DNA from: Ktedonobacter sp. 13_1_20CM_4_53_11
Lineage (GTDB): Bacteria > Chloroflexota > Ktedonobacteria > Ktedonobacterales > Ktedonobacteraceae
DNA length: 14,543 nucleotides
NCBI GenBank assembly: GCA_001919995.1
Contig: MNIY01000063.1
Span: 1 to 14,543 of the forward strand
Reading direction: 5' to 3'
The position numbers and the translations under genes are program-made. Shown here one piece after another: positions 1 to 6,585 of the stretch. Position 1 is the stretch's first letter; each line of letters starts with the position of its first letter. Under the pieces are notes generated by a model that saw nothing but the letters and a program-made list of their open reading frames with translations, made no database searches and was not told where the DNA came from.

Positions 1-2
1 TG

Positions 3-1295
3 GTTTTCGCTGGCCTGTTGTTACAGCCGCCCTCCGGTGCAGGACGCAAACGACTCTTAATACTGCTGGATAGCCTGATCTCCATGGGTTCTATTCTCGC
101 CATTGCCTGGTATTTGCTGCTGGGCTCTTTAGCTCAGGCTCCCGGCGAAGCTAATCTTGCCAAATTCCTGGGTCTTTATTATCCCATCACTGATACAGCG
201 CTGCTCAGCTGTGTCATGTTCCTGCTGTTGCGTGGGCAGGGACGAGCCTATCAAGCTACAGCTCGCCGTGTCAGTCTCCTTGTCATCGGGCTGGGTTTAT
301 GCTTCTTCGTTTTCTCCGACTTCCTCTTCAATATCCAACAAAATGCGGGTACTTACGTGGAGGCGACGTGGGTTGACCTGGGCTGGCCGTTTGGCATGAT
401 GACGATTGGCGTAGCAGCCTTATTGCGTCGTTTCCTGCCAGTGACGCCTAAAGAAGTGATTGAACAACGTGTCAAGTATCAAGCCGAACAGGTCAGTTTT
501 GGCCTTCCTCAATATCTTCCCTATATGCTGTTATCCTTCCTCTTCTTTGTCCTGTCACTCAATGTGCTCTCTTCTGATAGTAATCAACTGGCAATCCGGC
601 CGGTGCTTCTTCTTGCAACGTTAGGTGTGGTGGGCCTGGTGGTAATACGACAGGTGTTGACCTTGCTCGATAATGCGCGCTTAACGAGGCAGCAGGCAGA
701 ATCTCTCGAAGACCTGCAAGTGGCAAATCAGCGCATTGAAGAGCAATCGCGTATAATGGCCATCCATAATGCTGAATTAGAGCACGGCATTGAGCACCTC
801 AAAGACGTACAGGCAAGTCTGGCCAATGGCAATGTACGCGCCCGGGCTCGTTTGACCAGCGGCGCCTTGCTGCCCCTTGCGGCCAGCCTGAATCTCATGG
901 CGGAACGTTTGATACGATTATGGCAGACAAGCCTCCATGCTCAGTATTTGGTGACTGCCCTCGGTGATTTGTGTAATGCTCTCGATAATCATTGGAAGGG
1001 TGAGCGGCTCGTCATTCCAGATTCCTGTAGAGAGCTTATAGAGATTCATCGCCTCTTACGCTCAATGCGCATAGATACGCTCTCAGCAGGTTACCAGACA
1101 GTTACTCAACCATTGACGAACAAACCATTAACTCAGCCAGTCACGCCTCGCCCGGCAACTCATCTATTTTCGTCGCAATTAGAAGGAACGCCGCAGGCAT
1201 CGTCAAACGTCCCGCGAAGCCCTTTTACCGCTCCCGTGCAAACAAATCAGCCAAAACGAGATGGAATGAAGAAAGAAGAAGACAGGTCTCTCTAA
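3..1295 (+). CDS. Multi-spanning membrane protein with HAMP-like segment (5' end cut off)
   Basis: The reading frame is open to the left edge, and the first possible start (TTG at 18) has no ribosome binding site, so the N-terminus lies outside the window. At least six hydrophobic spans are visible (counting from the TTG at base 18: about residues 10-32, 47-71, 85-107, 118-138, 167-187 and 193-217). A charged amphipathic helix follows (about 218-270), then a segment typical of HAMP linkers, including ASLANGNVRARARL and LAASLNLMAERL (about 265-300). The last 70 residues are a Thr/Pro/Gln-rich tail with no recognisable kinase, GGDEF, PAS or methyl-accepting domain. The HAMP-like part suggests a membrane sensor that passes a signal to a separate partner, but no partner is encoded nearby. 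Its stop codon overlaps the stop of the convergent transporter gene by 4 bp. Function is unknown; the membrane call is firm and the HAMP call is by eye. Confidence 0.75.
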   Translation, partial: VFAGLLLQPPSGAGRKRLLILLDSLISMGSILAIAWYLLLGSLAQAPGEANLAKFLGLYYPITDTALLSCVMFLLLRGQGRAYQATARRVSLLVIGLGLCFFVFSDFLFNIQQNAGTYVEATWVDLGWPFGMMTIGVAALLRRFLPVTPKEVIEQRVKYQAEQVSFGLPQYLPYMLLSFLFFVLSLNVLSSDSNQLAIRPVLLLATLGVVGLVVIRQVLTLLDNARLTRQQAESLEDLQVANQRIEEQSRIMAIHNAELEHGIEHLKDVQASLANGNVRARARLTSGALLPLAASLNLMAERLIRLWQTSLHAQYLVTALGDLCNALDNHWKGERLVIPDSCRELIEIHRLLRSMRIDTLSAGYQTVTQPLTNKPLTQPVTPRPATHLFSSQLEGTPQASSNVPRSPFTAPVQTNQPKRDGMKKEEDRSL

Positions 1296-2671
1296 GAAAC
1301 TAATTCGTCCAGGAGAGAAAGTGTCGGGCTCTGCGTTGTCGCGTTGATGCTTTCTCTTTCTCTCTTTTTCCCTGTGTGCACGGATGGAGGAGCGCTCAAT
1401 GGAGTGCCTGGGTACTCTGGGTACTCTAGGCGCTTTGGATGCTTTGGATACTGCGGAAGCTGTTGTACCACAGGTTTCTCTCTGCGCGAGATCGCACTGG
1501 ATACGATATGGTAGATTGTCAAAATCACCATCGTACCGAATGTCACCCAGGCAATAAACCAGCAAACGGCCTGAACAAACAGCAGGATCACAAATGTATT
1601 GTTTCCTTGTTGGAAAAGGGTGGAGAGATTGGGCCAGATACGATACAGCTCAAACCAGGCAGCTGGTGGAAAGCCGCCAAACCGGTAGAGGAGCACAAAA
1701 CTGATACCGAGCAAAAGCAGTGGATAACTCACCAGGCTGATGAAAGAGCGATGAAGACGATGGTCTATCGACGTAAATGCGCTCTCGAGAGAGCGGCCCT
1801 TTGCCGGACGCCACGACACGCCCCATGTATGAATGATAGTACCTACAACCACCAGGCCCCCTCCCAGATAGCCCTGAACTGGCAGCATTTCATGCAAGTA
1901 CAGGTTCGCGACGATCGCTCCCAGGATCGGTTCAAGAATGTAGATAAAGGAAACGGTGACTGGAGAAACGTATTTTTGCATCAACACCGTAATCAGAGTA
2001 GGCAGGAATGTTGTCGCCCCTGCTACATAGAGTATCACCCAGATATCCTTTGGCAAGGTGGGGTGGAACGACTGCCAATTGCCGAACAATAAAGCAATGA
2101 GCATGGACCAGCCCGCCATAGTGACAAGCTCTATTCCAAAGAGAGGCCACGGCGCAAGATCTCCCTGCTGTTGATGATCAGCCAGGAACACGTAACAGGT
2201 AAAAAATAGCCCTCCTAGAAAAGCAATAGACATGCCTCTCCAACCACCCATCGATGAGTTACTGATGAGCAGGACGGTTCCGATCATTGAGATTGATCCG
2301 GCGAACCAGGTGACTTTGCCGATAGGTTGACGGAAAAAAAGCCAGGCAATAAGCGCCGCCAGCAGACCATTCAAAGAGGGGAAAAAAGCGGTACTCGTAG
2401 CGCTGGTATATTTCAGCGCTATCGCAATCGTAAAGAGAGCCAGGCACAACCAGCTTCCAACCAGTACACCCCGCTTTACCAGCGCCTTGCTCACGTCTTT
2501 CCGCGTCAAGATGAGGATACAGATTCCTGCTGGCAGCAGTGTAACCATCTCAAAAAAAGAGAAAATAATGGGCTCGATGCGCCCGAGCGCTTCTTTTGAG
2601 ACAGAGTAATACGTAGCGAAAAGAAATGTATTGAGCAGAAAGAACAGGCATGGCACTATTTTGACTTTCAT
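1292..2671 (-). CDS. EamA/DMT-family transporter with extra C-terminal membrane domain
   Basis: A 459-aa inner-membrane protein. The first ~290 residues have the ten-span pattern of two EamA repeats (drug/metabolite transporter superfamily), with typical stretches such as TSATSTAFFPSLNGLLAAL in the first repeat and VTVSFIYILEPILGAIVANL in the second. After the usual family end (about residue 295) there is an extra ~165 residues: about three more hydrophobic spans, then a Pro/Tyr/Lys-rich tail with (Y/H)-P-(K/E) triplets. ATG at 2671 is preferred over GTG at 2677 because GAGGA lies 8 nt upstream of the ATG but only 2 nt from the GTG. This ATG forms an ATGA overlap with the stop of the SpeD-like gene, so the two are very probably translated together. 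The substrate cannot be read from sequence; the coupling suggests an amine, amino acid or related metabolite (inference). Confidence 0.85.
   Translation of the reverse strand: MKVKIVPCLFFLLNTFLFATYYSVSKEALGRIEPIIFSFFEMVTLLPAGICILILTRKDVSKALVKRGVLVGSWLCLALFTIAIALKYTSATSTAFFPSLNGLLAALIAWLFFRQPIGKVTWFAGSISMIGTVLLISNSSMGGWRGMSIAFLGGLFFTCYVFLADHQQQGDLAPWPLFGIELVTMAGWSMLIALLFGNWQSFHPTLPKDIWVILYVAGATTFLPTLITVLMQKYVSPVTVSFIYILEPILGAIVANLYLHEMLPVQGYLGGGLVVVGTIIHTWGVSWRPAKGRSLESAFTSIDHRLHRSFISLVSYPLLLLGISFVLLYRFGGFPPAAWFELYRIWPNLSTLFQQGNNTFVILLFVQAVCWFIAWVTFGTMVILTIYHIVSSAISRREKPVVQQLPQYPKHPKRLEYPEYPGTPLSAPPSVHTGKKRERESINATTQSPTLSLLDELVS
1313..1369 (+). terminator. Possible terminator-like inverted repeat after the membrane sensor gene
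   Basis: AGAGAAAG (1314-1321) is matched by CTTTCTCT (1350-1357) across a 28-nt loop, followed by a T-rich stretch ending in five Ts (1365-1369). It lies inside the 3' coding part of the convergent transporter. The stem is AU-rich and the loop is long, so this is a weak candidate. Confidence 0.2.
1410..1454. repeat. Degenerate 9-bp tandem repeat inside the transporter tail
   Basis: Five 9-bp units lie in register: two identical (GGGTACTCT at 1410-1418 and 1419-1427), then AGGCGCTTT, GGATGCTTT and GGATACTGC. On the coding (minus) strand they encode tyrosine/proline/charged triplets in the C-terminal tail of the EamA protein. The repeat stays in frame, so changes in copy number would lengthen or shorten the tail by three residues. 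Confidence 0.6.
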
Positions 2672-3087
2672 GCACACCGTCCTCTAGGGTATTCTGCCAT
2701 AGTATCTCTGCTATGCCTTTGCGATGGCAAACGAGGCGAACGCAGCGCGCGTTCAACCGCGAGTACCTCGATATCGTCCGTTTGAAACATCATCTGCGCA
2801 AAGTTGATAGTCTCCTGCACATCGAAATCCTCGCAAGAGAAAATGTCGATATTGACCATGCCATAGGGGGGCCAAGCATGCAGGCTCACGTGACTCGTGG
2901 CGATGATCACAAAACCAGAAAAGCCATCATCCAGGGGATTGCTCGTTTTGATATCACGCAGTTCGACCGGGCTTGCTTTTTCCATACCGATACGGTTGGG
3001 ATATTCATCCAACACTTGTCGTAGTAACGCTTCATTTGCAAGAAGTTTGGCGTTGCATCCATAGAGGTCGAGCATGACATGTAACAT
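2668..3087 (-). CDS. speD: SpeD-like pyruvoyl-dependent decarboxylase (AdoMet decarboxylase family)
   Basis: A 139-aa protein, the usual length for the small bacterial/archaeal S-adenosylmethionine decarboxylase family. These enzymes self-cleave before a serine to make a pyruvoyl cofactor and normally form decarboxylated AdoMet for spermidine synthesis. Counting against Thermotoga maritima numbering with a constant offset of two, Ser65 (pyruvoyl precursor), His70 and Cys85 are all present in the block TSHVSLHAWP...DIFSC. The residue before the cleavage serine is Thr64 where the family normally has Glu, and the usual WPE is WPP. The start at 3087 has GGAAGG about 8 nt upstream; an internal Met5 is a less likely start. 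There is no speE next to it; instead it is coupled by ATGA to an EamA transporter. It could be a true AdoMet decarboxylase or one of the SpeD homologues re-purposed as ornithine/arginine decarboxylases. The family call is strong, the substrate open. Confidence 0.85.
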   Translation of the reverse strand: MLHVMLDLYGCNAKLLANEALLRQVLDEYPNRIGMEKASPVELRDIKTSNPLDDGFSGFVIIATSHVSLHAWPPYGMVNIDIFSCEDFDVQETINFAQMMFQTDDIEVLAVERALRSPRLPSQRHSRDTMAEYPRGRCA

Positions 3088-3136
3088 TGAATCTACCTTC
3101 CAGTCCGTGATCCCTCACGTGTGTTCAAAAGACAGT

Positions 3137-3165
3137 TCATAGGAGGTTGGTCATGCCTCCTATGA
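3137..3165 (-). terminator. Perfect 10-bp hairpin between LLM gene and speD-like gene
   Basis: TCATAGGAGG (3137-3146) pairs perfectly with CCTCCTATGA (3156-3165) across a 9-nt loop. On the minus strand it is followed within a few bases by TCTTTT, a short U-rich run, so it could terminate the upstream oxidoreductase transcript. It also sits 50-78 nt before the speD-like start and would lie in that gene's leader if transcription starts upstream, so an attenuator or a protein-binding palindrome is the alternative. Confidence 0.45.
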
Positions 3166-3242
3166 GAAAGTTTACTTGAACAGGGTAGAGCTTGAAGGTA
3201 TTTCTTCTCGTGTTTTTGTAGGAGTGAACCTGCTCTTTTGTG

Positions 3243-3271
3243 TTTACACGTCCAAAATAATTGGGGTGCAA
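3243..3271 (-). promoter_or_regulatory. Possible sigma70-type promoter for the speD-like/EamA pair
   Basis: Read on the minus strand: TTGCAC (3271-3266), a 17-bp spacer, then TGTAAA (3248-3243). The -35 matches 3 of 6 and the -10 matches 4 of 6 consensus bases. The spacing is ideal but the match is modest. If used, the hairpin at 3137-3165 would lie in the 5' untranslated leader. Confidence 0.25.
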
Positions 3272-3339
3272 GTCTTGCCGGATAACACCCGTCAACCACC
3301 CGTGCCGGGTTTCGTCTTAAACCATCGCAGGTGTTGATG

Positions 3340-4191
3340 TCAATCGATGCGCGGAGGCCCCTGCTGGACACGTTTGCGTACATCATCTGGCCCATTGGGC
3401 GCCGTCCACATGGCCTCCATCCACCAGGTAGCGCCCGCCTCCGCCCACGGCCTCACTATTGCCGCCGCTTTCTCCCGGTCCTCTCCAGGTGTCCTCCCCT
3501 CCCATATAATATCGAATGGCGTCGTCTCCGTGCGCTGCTCATCGATAAATCGCTTCATATCCCGTAAATCAGCAGGGGTAATCTCTGCGGGCGATCCGTC
3601 GTCATTCAACATGTTTGGTAGCAAACCATCCCAGCGCAGGACGCGCCGCATCGATTTCATTCTCGGCCACGCGCCAACCACCCAGATGGGGATTCTGGGT
3701 GACTGGACAGGTGGTGGCAAGAAAGTCAAATTTTGCACGCTGTAATGTTCGCCATTGAAGCTGAATGTCTGTCCGCTCCATAACCCGGCCAGTATCTCCA
3801 GGCTTTCGTCAAGCATCTGCGCCCGCGTCTTGCGATCAGTCACCTCTCCTACCCTCGCAAACCCTGCGTCATCGAGAGCGCCTAACCCGACCGGGAGGAC
3901 GAGTCGACCATGAGAGAGTTGGTCCAGAGTCGCTGTCTCTCGCGCCAACTTCCAGGGACGCCTTCGCGACGGTGCCGTCAGCATCGTGCCAATACGTACA
4001 CGTCTGGTACGCGTAGCCATAGCTGCCAGCACGATCCATGGATCAAACCCCGGCATTTTAGGATCACTTTCGACATCTATGTAGATGCAATCCGGGATAA
4101 AAACACCGTCCCAACCCGCCTCCTCCGCTTCAGCAGCCATCTCAGCGATTGAGTGCACATCACCATTTGGAAAAACAAAACCATACTGCAT
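3340..4191 (-). CDS. LLM-class (F420-type) flavin-dependent oxidoreductase
   Basis: A 283-aa luciferase-like TIM-barrel oxidoreductase. Family features in order: [11 protein letters not shown] opening; [13 protein letters not shown] (first helix/strand, about residues 22-34); [20 protein letters not shown] (about 60-80); [32 protein letters not shown]; and [12 protein letters not shown]. Such proteins use F420H2 or FMN to reduce or oxidise small organic molecules; the substrate cannot be told from the sequence. The ATG at 4191 is chosen because GGAGG lies five bases upstream; the ATG 39 bp further upstream has no such site. It is transcribed away from mntR, sharing a 139-bp intergenic region, and lies 252 bp upstream of the speD-like gene on the same strand with a hairpin between, so it is probably its own transcription unit. 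Length is normal and all motifs are intact. Confidence 0.85.
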   Translation of the reverse strand: MQYGFVFPNGDVHSIAEMAAEAEEAGWDGVFIPDCIYIDVESDPKMPGFDPWIVLAAMATRTRRVRIGTMLTAPSRRRPWKLARETATLDQLSHGRLVLPVGLGALDDAGFARVGEVTDRKTRAQMLDESLEILAGLWSGQTFSFNGEHYSVQNLTFLPPPVQSPRIPIWVVGAWPRMKSMRRVLRWDGLLPNMLNDDGSPAEITPADLRDMKRFIDEQRTETTPFDIIWEGRTPGEDREKAAAIVRPWAEAGATWWMEAMWTAPNGPDDVRKRVQQGPPRID

Positions 4192-4255
4192 ATATACCTC
4201 CATCGGAAAACAATGTATCAACCGATTCAATATTTGTAATATACCACTCCACTTC

Positions 4256-4285
4256 TTGACATCTATTGTCGTATTTTGGTCAGAT
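4256..4285 (+). promoter_or_regulatory. Candidate mntR-mntH promoter with overlapping inverted repeat
   Basis: A perfect -35 TTGACA (4256-4261) is followed after 18 bp by a weak -10 TCAGAT (4280-4285); TATTTT at 4272-4277 is a less well spaced alternative. The -35 overlaps a short inverted repeat, GACA-TCTAT-TGTC (4258-4270), the sort of position at which a DtxR/MntR-type repressor would block transcription. The palindrome does not match a consensus I know, so autoregulation is inference from position. The region also serves the divergent LLM gene. Confidence 0.35.
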
Positions 4286-4330
4286 AACCATTACCCGAAT
4301 GCAGAAATAGGGTCGGCATCAGGTCATGCA

Positions 4331-5047
4331 ATGTCACCAGAACTCCGTACCTTGCCAATTCGCGCTATTGACTGCTTAAAGCTCTGCTACAAACTGCGCG
4401 AACGTGGCGAGTCCATTACTACTTCTGTCATGAAGGAGCGCTTGCAGTGCCTGGAACCAACGGGACAATTGAGCGATGCCACCGTCACGCAACTCTTCAA
4501 GTGGTTGGCTGATCGCGGATACGTTCGTTATACCCCCTATCATGGCGTCGAACTGACCGAAACCGGCCAGGCCATGGCGACCGAACTCGTTCGCCGTCAT
4601 CGCTTGCTGGAACTCTTCCTCGTCCGCGTTATGGGTTTTCCCTTGGAAGAGGTCGATGCGGAGGCGGAACAGGTCGAACATGCCATTTCGGATGCTTTTG
4701 TGGATCGCATGGATACACTGCTGGGGCACCCGACCGAAGATCCTCACGGTGACCCCATCCCCGACAATGTAGGCGGGGTCGTCGTTCCAAGTAGCCAGCC
4801 TCTCTCGACGGTGCTACCAGGGCAACAGGTCATCGTGCAGCGCGTGAGTGATGAAAATCCTGATCTGCTGCGCTATCTAGCCTCTCTGGGACTCATTCCT
4901 GGAGCCCTGATACAGGTGGAGGCAGTCGCACCCTACGGTGGGGTTTACACCTTGCGCGTCGGAGCTCAGACCCATGCCGTAGGTGATGCCGTGACGCAGG
5001 CTGTCCTCGTCCGCCCAGCAACAACTGAACCTGTATCAGAACGGTAA
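4331..5047 (+). CDS. mntR: Manganese-responsive DtxR/MntR-family repressor
   Basis: A 238-aa DtxR-family metalloregulator. Residues 1-75 form the winged-helix DNA-binding domain ([19 protein letters not shown] is the recognition region). Residues 78-145 are the dimerisation/metal domain, with [10 protein letters not shown] (His90) and EQVEHAISD. Residues ~155-232 are a C-terminal FeoA/SH3-like domain. The metal motif reads Glu113-x-x-Glu116-His117; a Glu at the place where DtxR/IdeR have Cys is the feature known to favour Mn2+ in MntR, so manganese is the likely signal. The ATG at 4331 is chosen because it begins the family's normal N-terminus; upstream in-frame codons would run into the divergent LLM gene. 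The site AGGT before it is weak, fitting low expression of a repressor. mntH starts 15 bp downstream, an evident operon. Iron sensing is the less likely alternative. Confidence 0.9.
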   Translation: MSPELRTLPIRAIDCLKLCYKLRERGESITTSVMKERLQCLEPTGQLSDATVTQLFKWLADRGYVRYTPYHGVELTETGQAMATELVRRHRLLELFLVRVMGFPLEEVDAEAEQVEHAISDAFVDRMDTLLGHPTEDPHGDPIPDNVGGVVVPSSQPLSTVLPGQQVIVQRVSDENPDLLRYLASLGLIPGALIQVEAVAPYGGVYTLRVGAQTHAVGDAVTQAVLVRPATTEPVSER

Positions 5048-5062
5048 ATGGAGAGATAGACT

Positions 5063-6409
5063 ATGGCACAAACAATTTCACAAACTGCTCAAGCAGGCTG
5101 GAAAAAGAATCTTACTGCACCCTCATTACCGGAGGTCCATGCATCCATTCCTGTGCCAAAGGGCAAAGGGTTCTGGCGCATGCTTCTCGCTTATGGGGGA
5201 CCAGGGTTGCTGGTTGCAGTCGGTTACATGGACCCAGGGAACTGGGCAACTGATTTGGCTGGAGGGGCACAGTTTGGCTATCTCTTGATCTCGGTTATTC
5301 TCATTTCTAACCTTGTGGCTATTTTGCTCCAGCATCTTGCTCTCAAACTAGGTATTGTCACTGGACGTGACTTGGCCCAGGCTTGCCGCGATCACTATTC
5401 ACGTCCAGTGTCGTTCGCCCTCTGGGTCTTATGCGAGATCGCTATTGCCGCTTGTGATCTCGCAGAAGTCATTGGTTCAGCAATCGCGCTGAACCTGCTC
5501 TTTGGTATTCCTCTGGTGGCGGGTGTCTTGATTACTGCAGGTGATGTCATTCTCGTTCTCTTGTTACAAAATAGGGGCTTTCGACTGATTGAAGCGCTTG
5601 TCACAACCTTTATCTTGACCATTGCCATCTGTTTTGGCTTTAATCTTGTTGTCGCACAACCATCGATCAGTGGCATGCTCTCGGGGCTCATTCCTTCAAC
5701 TCAAATCGTGACCAATCCTGATGCTCTCTATGTCTCGATTGGAATTTTGGGGGCAACCGTCATGCCTCACAATCTCTACTTGCATTCCAGTATCGTCCAG
5801 ACACGCGCTTTTGAGCGCAACGACGCGACGAAGGCACAAGCGATCAAATACGCGACCATCGACTCGACGATGGCGCTGCTCTTCGCATTCTTTATCAATG
5901 CCGCCATCTTAATTCTAGCTGCCGCCGCGTTTTATGGGACCAAAAATGCGAATGTTGCAGATATTGGAGATGCCTATAAATTGCTTTCACCAGTCCTGGG
6001 AGTCCCTATCGCCGGTACTTTGTTCGCGGTGGCTCTCCTTGCTTCTGGTCAGAACTCAACCCTTACAGGAACCCTTGCTGGTCAGATCGTCATGGAGGGC
6101 TTTCTCAATATTCGTCTGCGCCCTTGGGCCCGACGCTTAATCACCCGCCTGATCGCCATTATTCCCGCCATCATCGTCACATTACTCTATGGTGAGCGAG
6201 GAACCGGATCGTTGCTCATCTTGAGCCAGGTCATTCTTTCTCTCCAACTCAGCTTTGCGGTCATTCCATTGGTGCAATTTACCAGTGAAAAAGCGAAGAT
6301 GGGGAGATTCGTGAATAAACGGTGGCTCGTGATCCTCTCCTGGATTCTTGCTATCTGCATCGCCTGTGTGAATGCCTATCTGCTGGTTCAACAGATACTT
6401 TTCAGATGA
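5063..6409 (+). CDS. mntH: Nramp-family Mn2+/metal ion:proton symporter
   Basis: A 448-aa inner-membrane metal importer of the Nramp family with about eleven membrane spans, full length for the family. Metal-site residues are intact: MDPGNW in the first span (Asp57, Asn60) and [13 protein letters not shown] in the sixth (Ala231, Met234). The proton-pathway-type [16 protein letters not shown] segment before the late spans is also intact. The cytoplasmic N-terminus (about 40 residues) is a little longer than in E. coli MntH. GGAGAG lies 7-8 nt before the ATG, and the stop of mntR is 15 bp upstream, so the repressor and its transporter are co-transcribed. Mn2+ is the expected substrate, given the Met in the metal site and the MntR partner; Fe2+ and other divalent metals are usually also carried. 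Confidence 0.95.
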   Translation: MAQTISQTAQAGWKKNLTAPSLPEVHASIPVPKGKGFWRMLLAYGGPGLLVAVGYMDPGNWATDLAGGAQFGYLLISVILISNLVAILLQHLALKLGIVTGRDLAQACRDHYSRPVSFALWVLCEIAIAACDLAEVIGSAIALNLLFGIPLVAGVLITAGDVILVLLLQNRGFRLIEALVTTFILTIAICFGFNLVVAQPSISGMLSGLIPSTQIVTNPDALYVSIGILGATVMPHNLYLHSSIVQTRAFERNDATKAQAIKYATIDSTMALLFAFFINAAILILAAAAFYGTKNANVADIGDAYKLLSPVLGVPIAGTLFAVALLASGQNSTLTGTLAGQIVMEGFLNIRLRPWARRLITRLIAIIPAIIVTLLYGERGTGSLLILSQVILSLQLSFAVIPLVQFTSEKAKMGRFVNKRWLVILSWILAICIACVNAYLLVQQILFR

Positions 6410-6585
6410 CCTGGCTGGTCAGCGCATCTTCATCTCTGCCCTTCCTGGCTACACGTGTCAGCTCACCTTTCCGAATAGCCTTTTATGACGTACAATCATT
6501 TCGTCAGCAGTATTCTGTAAAGTGTCAGAGTCAATAGAACGTTGCATTACTAAGCCGCAAAAACCCTGTGTAAAGGAAAACCAAT

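Noticed and set aside
1439..2092. 217-residue plus-strand frame antiparallel to the EamA gene
   Set aside because: Shadow of the transporter gene: low-complexity polar composition, no ribosome binding site or domain, while the opposite strand encodes a clear membrane protein.
4085..4330. N-terminal extension of mntR back to 4085
   Set aside because: It would overlap the divergent LLM gene by over 100 bp and has a composition unlike a protein domain; the family N-terminus starts at 4331.
6407..6421. TGACC/GGTCA hairpin after mntH as a terminator
   Set aside because: Only a 5-bp stem, overlapping the mntH stop codon, with no U-run after it.
6486..6506. TGACG/CGTCA inverted repeat upstream of xylB as an operator
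   Set aside because: Five-base arms with an 11-base gap are expected by chance at this scale, and no sugar regulator is nearby.
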